A DNA stretch of 64,000 nt from Hydractinia symbiolongicarpus (GCF_029227915.1 NC_079885.1:10777001-10841000); one strand, 5' to 3'; numbered from the stretch's first letter, positions 13,878-26,706 are shown. The notes: generated by a model not told the origin, from the letters alone. Translations and numbers: made by a program.

Positions 13878-14510
13878 TTACTCTTCAAGTTCTGTTCTTT
13901 TCCGTTTTCGTTGCATTGACACTGTGTTTGAAATTTCCAGCTTGCCTACAGTCCCCTGTTGCCAATGTATAAAGTCCTTTAAAGACTTTTGTCCATTGTT
14001 AAATAAAAAAATTTCTAATTCATCCAATTTTTGCTTCAGTTTAACAATATCTTGGTGAGATGCATTTTGAGAAGCGTCCATAATTTTACGAAATCGTTTA
14101 ACAAACACTTCAAGCAGTGTTCTTGCAACAATCCCAGAGTCCATGTGTTGAAAATGCAACAGCTTTAAACCAAAGTCATAAAAATTAGGGCCCATTTTAT
14201 GTAGGTCTAATACATTAGCGTCTGCTTTAAAGATCTGTCGATAAGATTCATTGTACATCTTAGGCAATTCTACGGATGTTATGTGACGTCGACGTGTGCA
14301 AAGTTCCATTGCTAACCAACATGGTATTTCCATTTTGGAGCCCTGATTTATATGTTCTTCAGAAGAGCTAGGGTCTAGAAAACCTAACCGATAACATGGC
14401 AATTCAAACTGAACAGGGACTTTTTCTTGCATAGTAATGATATCATCAAGATCATAATAAAGTACATTTGAGGATCGGGGCTTTAATTGTTGATGTACTG
14501 ACGCATCCAT
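13878..14510 (-). CDS. GINS3: DNA replication complex GINS protein PSF3
   Basis: This single-exon gene encodes 210 residues, close to human PSF3 (216). PSF3 is one of four GINS subunits, which with CDC45 and MCM2-7 form the replicative helicase in the nucleus. Diagnostic segments are LDDIITMQEKVPVQFE near the amino end, QGSKMEIPCWLAMEL, ITSVELPKMYNESYR, LDLHKMGPNFYDFG (residues about 100-113), FRKIMDASQNA and a basic tail (MQRKRKRTELEE). The start is the first ATG after an upstream run of stops. It lies about 480 bp upstream of NOL6 on the same strand. No disruption is seen. The absence of introns could be ancestral or reflect retroposition, though no poly(A) tract or target duplication was noticed. 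Confidence 0.93.
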   Translation of the reverse strand: MDASVHQQLKPRSSNVLYYDLDDIITMQEKVPVQFELPCYRLGFLDPSSSEEHINQGSKMEIPCWLAMELCTRRRHITSVELPKMYNESYRQIFKADANVLDLHKMGPNFYDFGLKLLHFQHMDSGIVARTLLEVFVKRFRKIMDASQNASHQDIVKLKQKLDELEIFLFNNGQKSLKDFIHWQQGTVGKLEISNTVSMQRKRKRTELEE

Positions 14511-16424
14511 TTATATTGTTTTAAAACTGAAGAAAAAAGGGTTTTTTAAATAAAAAAATAATTTTTTAAAATGTGTGGAAACTTTGGCATATTAGAAATT
14601 AGAGATCACTGTTTACAATTCACAATATTGTTTTTGGATTATATATAAATATATATGCATTTTAGATAAGAACCTTAAGTATCAGTTCTGTGCTCAACTT
14701 CAATGCCACTTTGAAAAAATTTTCAATATCCTTTAAAGACTAAATCCCTTGTCTTTTGCCCCCCCCCCCAAAAAAAAAAAACTCAGAAAGTGGCAAAGAC
14801 AATTTCAATTTTTAATTTATTTACTAATTTTCTAATTAGTCAGTTCAAATAATGTATAACATGAGCTTGGTACTTCTTATAAACTTAAAACGAGAATCTC
14901 GCATAGAAAGTATTTCATGGCTCATTTCATGGACAACGTTCTACATGTATCATGTCATGAATATCTACAATTGACTTCTAATAACCATAATAGTTATGTG
15001 TAGACAAAAAAAATTAAAATCCCAAATGAAAAGACATTAATCAAATCTTTAATTACTCTCTTGTGGGCAGTAAAAGAATTATTGATTGACGTCATGAAGG
15101 TATGACTACTGTCATGATTTCCACACTGTCCTTATAAAAACATCCTTCATATGTTTGTTTATATAAGAAACAGGTTTATAAAATATATATTGTGACATTG
15201 CATGTTTTACTTAATGCTAAATAAATAAGAATATTACTATTACTTTTACTCTTATGTTATAAGTGACATTTAACAGGAAATTACAGTGTAAAGCAAAACT
15301 GTATGTATTAAAAAAACTTTTTCTGTATGCTACATTGAATTGTTTATAGAAATAAAATTTCCAATTTTTAATTTGTTAAAACATTTATGAAAACTTTGCA
15401 TTCCTATCCCTTAAATTTGCTATTTGTTTTGATAATGCTATTTACTCTACAAAGAGCTGAAAAATAGGTTAAAGATAGTATTAAAACTTTCATTCTCTTT
15501 TATTCTCCCTTTTCATATTTTGTTGACAAATACAGACAAATCCACACTCACAAATTTCAATTCTTTCAAACTAAACATTAGTTTTTCAAAAATTTATAGA
15601 ATTAAACTTTTCTAGAATCTTTCTTAAAAAGATATTGGATCGTCCAAAGACTTTTTGCAAACAAATGTTTAAACAACACTTTTAAATTTACATATAATAT
15701 CATATTTCATTTTTCCAACATTGCAACACAAAAGTTCTCACCAACAATTCGGACATTATTTTGAAGGTTACAATATAAACATGCAATAGCAAGTTGTAAG
15801 AAGAAATGATACTTTTCTTTTTGAAATACAGTTTAAGTGAAAAAAAGTGAAGCTTTCTTTTAAATCTATTTTTTTTGGCAACATGTACGATGATGAAGCA
15901 AAAAAAAGCACATTGTAAGCAAAAAAAAATATGGCAGAAAGTTATTTCACAAAACAGGAAACTAGTTAGACATCGTCCTTAAAACACACCTCCAAATGTC
16001 CTTATTAAAAAGTCTCATAATAAAACTAATTATCTGCAGTTAACACAAAACCTAATGGGACCTAACTATATTATGCAATATTGTTATTATTTAAAAAATC
16101 CCAGATTTACCCCCTGATTCAACTCACAACTACTCACAATGGTTTGTTTTTCTTTTAAATAAAGCTATTACACTTTCTTTACGTCAACTATTATAGGATG
16201 CAAAAAAAAGTTGGACTTCAAGAGGAACCTCAATTATTTAATTGCAAACTTTTAAATCCCTATTATGTTATTTAAGCGTAACACAAAGTTTATAAAATGC
16301 TATAAAATAATTTCTTTATAACATGTAGGTAATGCTGTTAAAGGCAATGCTGCCGTAATAATACTTTCTACTGATATCACCTTGCTCACAATAATAAATA
16401 ACATCACTGCATCAAGAAAATTAT
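14511..16424. other. Intergenic AT-rich DNA
   Basis: This lies between GINS3 and SPT4. There is a c/a homopolymer junction at about 14,760-14,780. No coding or RNA gene was recognised. Confidence 0.5.
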
Positions 16425-16778
16425 TCAAGTATTTGACGATGTGTCTCTTGAACGATATGGTATTCCTCTAGACTTCAGCTCTTTCACAACACCAGACGGT
16501 AATTTTCCGCTAACTGATACAGCATAACAACCAGGTCTTAGTTTGTCAATTCTTTGCCATTTTGCAACCCAGCTGTCGTCTGGGCTCATCATGGAGACTA
16601 CACCATCAAAGTTAGCACTCGTACAAGATAAATTTTGTTCCCTGTCTCCTTTCAGATGCAGGAACCGTTCACAATTATCACACCCATCTCTTTCAAACTG
16701 TTCTAACGTTTTAACCATAGAGCAAAGTAGACAAGCTCGTAAATGTCTTAACTCCTTTGGTATGCTATCTAAAGACAT
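16425..16778 (-). CDS. SUPT4H1: Transcription elongation factor SPT4
   Basis: The product is 117 residues, the same length as human SUPT4H1. SPT4 pairs with SPT5 to form DSIF, which controls RNA polymerase II pausing and processivity. The zinc-ribbon cysteines are present as CLLCS near residue 15 and CDNCERF near residue 33. The rest matches the family block by block: [28 protein letters not shown] and [14 protein letters not shown] at the end. The frame stays open upstream to 16850, but I chose the ATG at 16778 because [20 protein letters not shown] aligns with the normal family start; the extra 24 residues are not conserved. Single exon, no lesions. Confidence 0.94.
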   Translation of the reverse strand: MSLDSIPKELRHLRACLLCSMVKTLEQFERDGCDNCERFLHLKGDREQNLSCTSANFDGVVSMMSPDDSWVAKWQRIDKLRPGCYAVSVSGKLPSGVVKELKSRGIPYRSRDTSSNT

Positions 16779-18573
16779 CTTTTTAGGCCTTGTGTTTTTT
16801 ACTTTGTGTCTGTTTTGTTTATCTAAAAATATATATATATACAATATCATGAAAATTTACACCTGTCACCCTAAATGTGGGACATACCTAGCTTTAATTA
16901 GGTCGTGCTGTTGCGTGAACAAATTAAACATTTGATAGTTAACACGTTATACTTGTGTAATTTGTACTAGCATAATAACATGTCATGAAGGGAAATATCT
17001 ATATTATAATACCTGTATACGTCTGTCCGTCCGTCCGTCCGTCTGTCTGTCTGTCTGTGTGTCTGTCACGCAAAATGGCAGCTAAGCTGCGCAGGTAGCG
17101 AGACACACGCAATGCGGTATAAAAAGGACGGGCGAACCCGTGGATTTTTCCACAGGCTAACGACTAGTAGGATAAATTTACCAAGTTCACTTCTTTAAAA
17201 TCTTGTAATTTCTTTAGTACAACAAGATTAATTTATCCTAAATTTGAAACTTACCACTCACAAAGTATGTGGGAACACTAGCCAACTTCCACAAGCACTT
17301 GTCAATGCAGCAAAAAATTAATTTTAGAACTGTTTAGTTGTTACTTCTATTGTATGGACTTCGTCGCACATTACATATCAGCAAAGGTATTAAACTTTTG
17401 CCACTGCTATTTACAATTAAAATTTTCATCTTGTCAGCTCATAAAAGTAGATATTGCAAACCACTAAGGATCACAGAAACAATCTTTATTCACCCTAACA
17501 GCTTGAACAATATTAAATTCCATTCTCACTTGGACTAGGTTATGAAAATTGCAAGTACACTTTCCTTGATCTTCTATCGGCTACTTTTTTCACATTTGAA
17601 CTTGATTTCACCTTGGGACAATAGGGTTTAGTTGGAATTTCGAAATAAGATATTTAGATTTGCCCTCCATAGTGTGTGCCAATTGTCAAAAAATGTGTTT
17701 CACATTTTGTTAGAAGCATTGTTATGCATTTTTGAAAAGCTTATATAAAAAGAAAAAAAATGAAGATACTGTCCAATTATTTAGGTCTATTTTGTACATT
17801 TTGCAGACCAGACAAAATATAACAAGAATCAAATTACCAGGAATAGCTCTGTAGTAACTTTCATCTTGCATGTGAAGTTTTGTGAAAATGACAAGTATGT
17901 ATATAATTGCAGAGATTTTAGGTAATATAATAAACCTAACACATACAATGACCATAATTTATACAAATAAAATGCAAAATAATAGTTTTTAGACTGTAAA
18001 CTTGTAGCACTTTGTAAAGCTATAGTGAAAGTTTCAAATAATCTATGCAAGTATAGTAGGATATATATAATGGCTTGGTCAGTGAAATAGATTTCTTTAA
18101 AACGCAGATTTTCTTTTCAATTTAAAACACAAATGCGATGTAAAAAGAAAAGATTTGTGAAAAAAACATATTTTAACAATGAAAACCTGTTCATACATTT
18201 GTACACTAAAATCTACAATAATTTACACACTAGAATCATTTGTGCATGTAAAGTTGAAAAAAATAATATAAAAAAAGTAAAAGCGTAAGTTCAAGCAAAA
18301 GTTTACCTATGTCAATTTTATTGACAGTATCGTTTATATCAACATCACACAATATTCATTTGCTACATTCTCAGTCCTTACATTTACACATTTACCAACA
18401 CTTGAATCTATTTTTTCGACACTTACATCTTTTGCTTGTGCAATTTGTTCAACATCTGCATATGGAAAGATTAACAACTGAAAGGGAACCCAAGGTATTT
18501 TGTATTATATTTTGACAACTGCAAGTCAAAATATATGTATCAATCTTTTGTCATTTGAATGAATGCCTTTTCT
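16779..18573. other. Intergenic region with simple and dispersed repeats
   Basis: Contains a gtcc/gtct microsatellite at 17021-17067, then a 31-bp motif (17140-17170) that recurs near 63,701. Open frames at 17.3-18.5 kb are short, and I could not assign them. Confidence 0.5.
17021..17067. repeat. (gtcc)n/(gtct)n microsatellite
   Basis: Tetranucleotide gtcc units change to gtct units across about 47 bp. The compound microsatellite is followed by a dispersed-repeat-like block ending with a small gtgga/tccac hairpin. Confidence 0.9.
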
Positions 18574-19090
18574 TTAATTTTTAGCATCTTTTAAGGCAGT
18601 GTAGAGAGTAATATTATTTTGGACTGCCATTGATAACCAGAGACTGACATAATTAGTGAAGTTCTCCCAAATAAAGAATTGTTTGTAGCCAAAAGTTGAA
18701 ACATTTTTAGTTAATCTTAGTGACATTGTTTTAAGTAAAATCCCATGCACTGTCATTTTTGTAATGCAATTTAGGTAATTAAAAAAGTAATGTTTTGTGA
18801 TTGGTGGTTCATAGCAGTCAAAATACGGTTTAAAGAATGCCAAGTGTCCTGTTTAAAAACCACGCTGCCTAAGGAAGATAAATATAAATTAAAACACAAA
18901 ATACAACATTTGTCAAAACGATTTCCCACAAAATGATTACTAACCTTTCTAAAATCCAATTTATTTTGATACACAGCTGCAGCAGTTCCATGCAATAGCG
19001 TTTTCCTATCAGGTATATCTATTGCAAGGTTGGTTTTGTCAAATGCGAAGTAAACTGGATCATTCTTCTTCTGCCGTTATTGCTCCTTTT
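18574..19090 (-). mobile_element. Probable transposase remnant
   Basis: Two overlapping minus-strand frames carry a segment HGTAAAVYQNKLDFRKVSNHFVGNRFD (shown here only in part: HGTAAAVYQNKLDFRK), preceded by YFAFDKTNLAIDIPDRKT and followed by SLNRILTAMNH. I recognise this general pattern from repeated, transposon-derived proteins of cnidarians, possibly hAT-like. The family call is weak. Frames switch near 18,800 and no complete protein is present. Confidence 0.4.
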
Positions 19091-19898
19091 TTCAGTACAG
19101 CTTAAACAATGTTTTGCTTTATCTCTAGAACTTTTTTACAGTTGATGCTGACATTTAGCCCTGATAAAAGTTTATCAATTTATTTACTACACATGGTATG
19201 ATACATGCAAAGTCTCAGGCCTTCATTATAATAGTATCTATGCCTTCAAAAGTTGTATTTTGCTGATATTTTATTTAATATTTAACTGAATGGCCCAAAA
19301 TTTTGACCATGGGTAATTATAGTATTACCTTTAATTAATTCTGTTCAATGTTATGTGACCTGGTTGTATACAAAAAATCATCTTTTGTGGACTGTGCTTC
19401 AAGCTACTTAATAATAAACAGAATTGTAAGTTTTTGTGAGATATACAACATTTTGTGATTTTTGGAGAGTATTTTGATTTTTTCATAACATGGCCTGATT
19501 TAAATTGTGCTAATGTAAATCTTTTCGTGAAATGCAAAAAGAACTTTTAGAAAGTGTTCATTCTGGAAGATTTTTGTTTTCTGGAGATATTTACCCCTTG
19601 GTTGGTAAAATTCAGGTGGAGATAGCTAGCTATATAGCTATATACATTTCATAAGGCGAGGTGTGAAGATAAAAGAAATTATTGATTTAAGGTGAGAAGT
19701 ATGTTTTCTACTCTCCAAAACACCTTAACTTATTTTGAAGGTTTTCAGTATTAGCTACGAAAAGCTAGTTGTCGAGCTATTAGCTATAGCTAGCTGGTTA
19801 TTTCTTTTTGTAATATGTTTTCAATTTGCTTTTAAAAACCAAAGGGAAAATATTTTTAAAGTTTATTCAGATTTTCCCTGCTCCATATTGTTTGTGAC

Positions 19899-20471
19899 AT
19901 GACTCTTTCTCCCGAGGAGACAGTTAAAGCAGAAGCAATCAACAACTGTAACCCCAAGACATGGTTGCCTTTTTTGTTAATACTTGCCGTGTCAACAGTA
20001 ATAAAAAGAAAAATTAATAATAATTTGCTGAATTTTACAGAAATGATTTGCCAAATCGTCTGGTCTGATTATGATTGTTGCTTACCAGACAATGTTATTA
20101 AAGCGTTAAAAGCTGTCAAATTTGATGGCTTTAAAAACATCAAGGTAGCATTAAGGATTTCAGCCACTTTACCGTCATATCCTGTGAATGTGAACGTTCC
20201 TTTATTTCTTTACGTAGACTTTAAGACTAAACTAGTGCCTAGTTTAGTCATCAAGGTTAAGGATCGTTTAAATGGAATTGTGCTCATGTACATCCATAAG
20301 GAAATCATGCATAACATAAATGCTGTTAGGTCGGTATACAATGAGCAAACGAAGGCTAACTTTTTTCATAACCCTATTTTTCCATGTAATTGGTCATTAT
20401 TTTTGTTATGTTTGTGTTTATTGTGCTGTCCATGGCTGGTGTATTCACCTAGTCATGCTGATGAAGTCTAA
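19899..20471 (+). mobile_element. hAT-like transposase carboxy-terminal remnant
   Basis: This is a 190-codon open frame. The block DRLNGIVLMYIHKEI (about residues 123-137) resembles the ERLNGLALxxIHRDI motif at the end of the hAT dimerisation domain. The preceding NIKVALRISATLPSYPVN resembles the stretch before that motif. The normal ERSFS segment is missing or garbled, and the last 35 residues are unrelated and hydrophobic. It is best read as a decayed, partial transposase rather than a host gene. Confidence 0.45.
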
Positions 20472-20858
20472 TGGCAGAAACAGCAAAAGTTTATAAATAT
20501 TGAAATACATTCACAATTGTCTAACTTAATTGTAGTTAATCCCTGTTAATCTCTGTTGTTGTTGTTGTTTTTGATTGATAAACAGTTTAAGTTCTACATT
20601 TTCAAGAAACTTTCCAGGCTCAAATAAGGAAAATTCAGAAACATTTCAGGCTCAAATTATCAAAATTTTAAGAAACTACAGACTCGACCAAGAGCTTAGG
20701 TTTCTTATAAAAAATGGGAAAGACGAAGAGTTGTTTCTTATAAAAATGTTTTCAAGAGATTTTCTAATAGCTTAGCGTTTCTTTTCGTCAATTTTAATGA
20801 TAACTAGATGAATCGAAAGACAATTTTCGGTGATTTTGTACCCGCAAAGCTCAAATTA

Positions 20859-20931
20859 GCGAAATCTTCTGGAGCTTCGGCCCAGAAGATTTTGCTTATT
20901 CCTTCAGTGAAACACTTTTCACTGAAGGAAT
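20859..20931. other. Two adjacent strong hairpins, one with a cTTCGg loop
   Basis: The first hairpin (20859-20895) has arms gcgaaatcttctgg and ccagaagattttgc extended by a GC/GC step, with one bulged A, one mismatch and a c-TTCG-g tetraloop. The second (20898-20931) has perfect 15-bp arms (attccttcagtgaaa) around a 4-nt loop. They are separated by only two bases. No gene adjoins closely enough to assign a role. Confidence 0.6.
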
Positions 20932-21128
20932 GATTGCAAAACCACTCTTAGATCATGACCACTGCGTTTTGCATACTCACCTATATATATATGGGTTACA
21001 TTTTATCTACAAGGAAAGGATACTAAGCAGGAAAGATAGACAGATATCACAATAGGGCCCTAAAAATAGGGTCGGGGGTTGATTGGCAAATAAAAGCTAA
21101 AAAACTTTTTCTACTGTCCAGCTATTAT

Positions 21129-21722
21129 GTGCGTCATTTAGATAGATGTCCATATTTTACATGGCTAGCCTCACTAATATCGAGGGATATACCCTGTCTA
21201 TTATTTCCAGGGCCATGGCTTAGATGTAAAGTCCTAGAGTATTTAACGCTTATTTTGAGTTACGCAGACCAAATTAGGGCCCGCTCTCTACTAGACAACT
21301 CCCGGCAACATCCAACGGCCACACATGGAGAGCCATCTCACCGATTTCCCTCAAATGGGTTTCTTTAGCTTAAATGGGATAGATGTGCATATTTTACATG
21401 GCTAGCCTCACAAATATCGAGGGATATACCCTGTCTATTATTTCCAGGAGGGGCCATGGCGTAGATGGAGAGTCCTAGAGTATTCAATGCTCATTTTGAG
21501 CTACGCAGACCCAATTAGAGCCCGCGCTCTACTAGACAACTCCCGGCAACATCCAACGGCCCACACAGTGTGCCATCTTCCCAATTTCCCTCACATGGCT
21601 TGGGTTAACCCGGGGCTATGGTAACATTCACTCGCCCATGTTGAATCGCCGTCAAGAGGAATCGAACCCCGGTCTCCCGCACAGAGTACGAGAGCTATAA
21701 CCACTAATCTACGGCGTCATTA
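21129..21722 (-). mobile_element. tRNA-derived SINE with duplicated body
   Basis: On the minus strand, 21716-21647 (70 nt) looks like a tRNA: the ends cgccgt/acggcg pair, an A-box-like tagattagtggtt lies near the start and a B-box ggttcgattcc near the end. These are internal RNA polymerase III promoter elements. The body downstream occurs twice in direct orientation, at 21379-21600 and 21141-21366, and both copies include catggctagcctcac and ctagacaactcccggcaaca. The second body has no tRNA head. No protein is encoded. Confidence 0.65.
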
Positions 21723-23031
21723 GGGAGCACCAATGGGAGCTTTTAATACTCTAGTGCCTTTGTGATCCCTTCTAAAAACGACTGACAGAGTATATCAAAA
21801 TTAGTAAAGGCTAGTTAACCACAAAAAAATATAAATCGACTACCAGTGGACCCGCTTCTTTTTTTCTTTTGCTGGGAGCATTGTTCTGTTACAGTGTTAC
21901 AGAAACACGAAATACTTTGCGTTAAAAAGAATACTTTACAGAATGCTCTGTATGTTACATTTTTTGTTGTGCACAATTTTCTAGGCTACTTTTTTTTGGT
22001 TACTATTTAGTAATTTAGTAACTTGCTTTGACGAAGTTAATGTATTTCTTAGGTAAAGTAGAATAATTTTTTACACAGTCACGCTTCAACGGAAAGATAT
22101 TGCCAAACATCATGCTCAAGAATTTTTAGGATTATAAATAATTAATGTATTTGTACACAATGTGTACAAAGTATTATTATTTTAGTTTAACCGGGGGTGT
22201 ACAATAGCAATATATAAAGGGAGTTAAAATTTAATTTATCTCTCTAAAATTTAACTTAGAGAAAAATGTTTTCTTTGCCTTTATCACTAAGTCCCTTTTA
22301 AAATTTTACGTTCGGTAAAGTCAACAAAAAATCTATACGATTTTAGTTTTTCTGTGTGAACCGTGGTGTCCACCGTCTGTTATTTCTGTTTCACGCCGTC
22401 CGGACATCGTCCAGCATCATAAAACTCCGCAATCTCGACAAGTTGCTAAAAAGACTGAACTGCAGCACTGCTGTAGTAATGGCACCATATTTTCAATTAC
22501 ATAGGTATAAGTATCCCTTGTTTATGGCTTGATTACAGTTCTTTCGTTTGTTGGTCTTTCCTGCACGGTGCGAAGTGCGTAATATCACGCCTCATTAATA
22601 ATTCTGCTCAGGGGGGTTACATTTCAAACAAAAACTATATATACTGTACTCTTGTCAAACAATGCAACATATTGTTTTTACCCAACTCAAGTGAGGTGCG
22701 GTATCAAGCGAGTTTCTAAACACATCGAAAAGGTATAGAATTTTGTAAACTTGCAAGTCAACGCATTTTCTTGTTGTTTATTCGTTGTTCTTTGTTGTAG
22801 TTAGTAGCTAAATTAGTTTTCTGTGTAGCTAGCTAAATAGTTTAACCTCTAAAACTGTATTTATGTTATCTTTACAGGTGAGATTGTGAACTCTCTTTGC
22901 GAAAAATTATCTGAAGCTTTATTTTGTTTGTCTGAAGTTTAAAACCTTAGAATAGATAGTAAGTATATCAGTTTATTATCTCTGTCTCGGGTAGCTAGCT
23001 ATTGCAAAAACCTATTTTATGATTAAAGCAG
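21723..23031. other. Intergenic region, nothing assigned
   Basis: AT-rich with TAGC-rich simple sequence near 22.8-23.0 kb. No coding exon or RNA gene was recognised. Confidence 0.4.
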
Positions 23032-23392
23032 TTGCTTTTTTGGCAACCAGATAAGTTGTACAAGAATATAAGCACATTTATAAATAAACCATATATTGAT
23101 TTGGAGAATTTACTAAATTTTAATCATGGCATTACTATTTTTAAATCCTTCCATAAAACAGCCCCAAGTTATTTAAGTGAAAAAGTTGCACTTGTAAAAT
23201 CTAGTCACAGTCACAACAAACACACACAACGCTGCTTCAGACTATATGTTAACAATGCATCCAAATGGGTCCAGATTTTTTAGGAGATCCTTTAAATTCT
23301 CATCACCTAGGCTCTGGAACAGTCTTCCTTCTGAGTTAAGAACTTTGCAGAGTTTGTTACAATTCAAGGAGGCTTCTAGTAAACATTTCTAA
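23032..23392 (+). mobile_element. LINE ORF2 carboxy-terminal remnant
   Basis: Two frames together read like the end of a non-LTR retrotransposon polymerase. The first contains GITIFKSFHKTAPSYLSEKV and a degraded SHSHNKHTQ segment. After a frame change near 23,275 the second reads SPRLWNSLPSELRTLQSLLQ and ends in TAA at 23392. Only the last 120 residues or so survive, as expected for a 5'-truncated LINE insertion. Confidence 0.6.
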
Positions 23393-26300
23393 GGTCTTGA
23401 TAATTTCTAAGGTCTTAATCTTAATCTAATTTTTCTTATATAATTTTACTAATAAGTTTTCATTCTATGTTTTTATTGTTATTAAACAAACTATTTTTAA
23501 CCGATCTGTTTAAAAATTATTACTCCCACAATATATATAATGATATTTACAAATCTTCAGTGCCCCCCATTGGAAAGAATTGTAATTGTTGTCTAAAGAG
23601 ATTTTTCTGGGCGTGTCACTAAAAATATTATTATTATTAACCAGTGCAAAAAATCCGAAGGCTGTTTAAAAGTAGAAAGATTTTTCTGGGCATTGCCACT
23701 ATTATTATTAGTGGTCGTTCAAACATTACCATAATTAACAAAGATGACCTGATGAGAAAAAGGGATGAGGTGATGTAGGTTTGGCTTGTTTTAAATAAAT
23801 GATAACAAAGATAATAGATTAAAATCAAAATTTTCTCATTTTTAACCTACCCCAGCGATGTTTAGGCTGTCTGTGCTTTAAAGTACACAAATTTTGGTAC
23901 TGGTAAAATTGGTGATATGGTATATCCTAGACTCAACTGGCTCAGTCAATAGAGATAGTTAGCAAGAAAAGTGAAATCAGTAATTTAGATGTTTTACTGT
24001 AATATAAAATAAGAATTGTTTGAAATATTTATAAATATATATACCTTAACTTGATTAATTTTAATAAAGACTTTTAGCATATCTTGACACTAGAAATTTG
24101 CTCAAAATACCACTGTCTGCTGAAAATTTATTTACTTTAGTTCTAAAAGGACTTTTTAAATTCTGTTTAAAGTTTCTTGTAGGCAAAGTTATTTAACATA
24201 TATTTTTCGGCTTTAACCATGGAGGTATAAAAGAAGGAGAACTCTTGAATCATCTAATTAAATTCTATTGAAATTTCTCTCAAAAGCGGTGTACTTTAAA
24301 AGTATCCAAGATGCAAAGCTCACTGGATATGCAAAGATTTGCAGCACACTTGTGTTTGTTTATATTTTTCAAAAGCCATTCAAATACATATTCTAATTGG
24401 ACATGATAAAAAATATCAGACACTCTTTGGCTGAATTGTGGACATTGGTAGTAGGTGTTAGACTTTTATTGATTGTTGTTCTGTTAGTTTTGGATTAATT
24501 TTAATGTTTGTTTATCTATATGGTGAATCATAACATTTAAAAAAAACCCTGCTAAATACATATTTTCATTTATGAGATAAAACATTAATATATATTGTGA
24601 ATTTTCATAATTATGCTTTCTAGAATATTTCTCAGTTTTACATAATTTTAGCCTTTTGTTACCTAAAAACCCATCATAAAACCTTTTCCCCAAAATTTTT
24701 GATGTCCACAATGCTGTCTGATATTTTTCATCATAATGTTGTGAAGTAAAGCCCTCAATTATGTGCATCAAAGAATTTTTTAAAGGAGCAAATCTTAAAG
24801 GTGAACATAAAAAAAAATTTATCAGACAATCTCGTGAAAAAATTCAGATCATTGCTTCAATTCATCATCTTTAATTTCGCATTTTCATTATTGTATCACC
24901 AATTCGCAAGTTTCACAATTTACTATTTTTTAACGATGAATTTGCAATCTTTATTTCCGCAATCTTTTCCTGCGCAAACTTTTCCTCTTCAAGTATTATG
25001 CAAAAATTTTTTTAAAAAAATTCTTTTCTTTTTAAAAAAAAAATGTTAAACGCTCATCTAACATTCTCAAATGTGCACAAATCTTTGTTTTTACATTTCT
25101 CTAATTATTGTTACAAGCTCGTGAGTTTGTATTACAACGCAAATGTGTCCTACGAGAATGGAAATTTTTGCCTCTCTGAGCACCGACACGGGAGTAGTCG
25201 TGTGTTCGAATCTCATCTTGGTAACTATTTTTACTTTTTTTTTTGTTTTTTTTTTAAAAAGATAAGTGTTCAAAAGCGTTATTTAATTTGTAAAGGTGTT
25301 TCCACTGAAGTTTTAAAAAGTGAATCTAGGCAGAATTAGGGTCTCCTCAAATGCCTGGAAAATAGTCTGCTTTTTCGCAGACTAAAACAATACTTCAGAG
25401 GAAAACGAAGACGCTCCACCATATGTAAATAATAACAAGAACGAAATTCTTTTCGCTACGCTAATGACACGCCAACGTAGAGAAATATGGTTTCGGAAAC
25501 ACTTCGAAAGAACGTAAATTTTCTGATACCGTTTGTTGTTAATTGTTTCCGCGACAAAAGTGCACAGGATTCTTTTTATTGAAGTTTGCCGTTTGTGACA
25601 ATTCTGGTAGTAATTTTTTTTTAACTGCAGCTATTTCTTTTTTCGAACAATTAAGATTTACACTTTTTGTTTTTATTTTGCTTTTTCTAACCGAATGACT
25701 TTCTTTTCCCCCTTTTTTTTTTTTTTTTGGAGGGGGTACTGAATTACTGAATTTCGCAAATTTTAGGTGGGGCTTGTGGTTTTTCTTCTTTCTGTCAGTC
25801 ACCCCAGATAGACCTATCGAAAATTGACTTTTCGAGGAATTTTCCATTCAAAAAGATCTCACAAATCAATTTTGAAAAATAACTGCGTAGTGCGTAACAA
25901 ATATTATTGCTTATCTGAATAGCAAAATGTGGTGTCTAACTTCGTAACAAAAATCACAATTTAATAGACAGCTTCTTGTAAACTTTATTTGCGAGGTTTA
26001 CGTATATCATACGTCTTGTTGTTATTGCTTATGACTCAATAACTTGGGATATGTTATCAATGCATAGATATTATAAAGGTTAATTCATCATCATCATCAT
26101 TCATTTTAGTAACTTTATTTCTTTCTAAAATTTTAGCAAAATGTCCCGAAGCATATATGGATTTTTTTAGTATTTCCTCTTACAATTTGTTTTTGTCTTT
26201 TATGTGAGAATGTACTAGGTATATATACATTGTTTTTCTTTGTATTACAAGTTACCAGTAACAGTATATACTTCTAAAGAGTGATAAACATAATGATCTC

Positions 26301-26640
26301 AAAATTTCTTTTTATCTTTGGATCTGAGCGTCAAACCTGTCTAGCTACCACTTTTTTAAAGCTGAAATTTTTCTCAACAGCTAAACAAATAGAATGGAAC
26401 AAGAATAATACTCGAATTTGTTTGACTATCTCTTTATTCTTTTTTTTATATAAATTTTATATTTCTTTCTGCAAAAAAGGTTGAAATGATTTTCAGATTT
26501 TGATTTAGATGGGAACAGAGAAGTTCAATAAAAAATTAAATTCCAAAAATCACAATTCTCAATATCGATCTGTTCCTTTTTGTTTTAGAGTGAAAATTCA
26601 CCTAGTTTGGACTCAGTGTCACATCTCTTAATCCTTTATT
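23393..26640. other. Intergenic region upstream of PCK
   Basis: No conserved coding block was seen. A sequence near 25,100-25,215 contains a B-box-like gttcgaatctc and may belong to a dispersed repeat. Poly(T) tracts lie at about 25,230 and 25,715. The stretch just upstream of PCK (26,560-26,706) may include a 5' UTR exon border at 26,659-26,660. Confidence 0.4.
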
Positions 26641-26706
26641 AACATGCATTTTTTTTTTAGACTTTTTATAACACCTTTCAAGTTTCGTATTATCCACTTG
26701 AGAACA

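Noticed and set aside
17021-17067. CRISPR-like or regulatory array
   Set aside because: It is a simple tetranucleotide microsatellite in a eukaryotic genome.
25091-25273. Open frame with MRFEHTTTPVSVLRE and a B-box-like gttcgaatctc, possible tRNA or SINE
   Set aside because: No A box or cloverleaf could be drawn around it. Probably a dispersed repeat, but not supported well enough to annotate.
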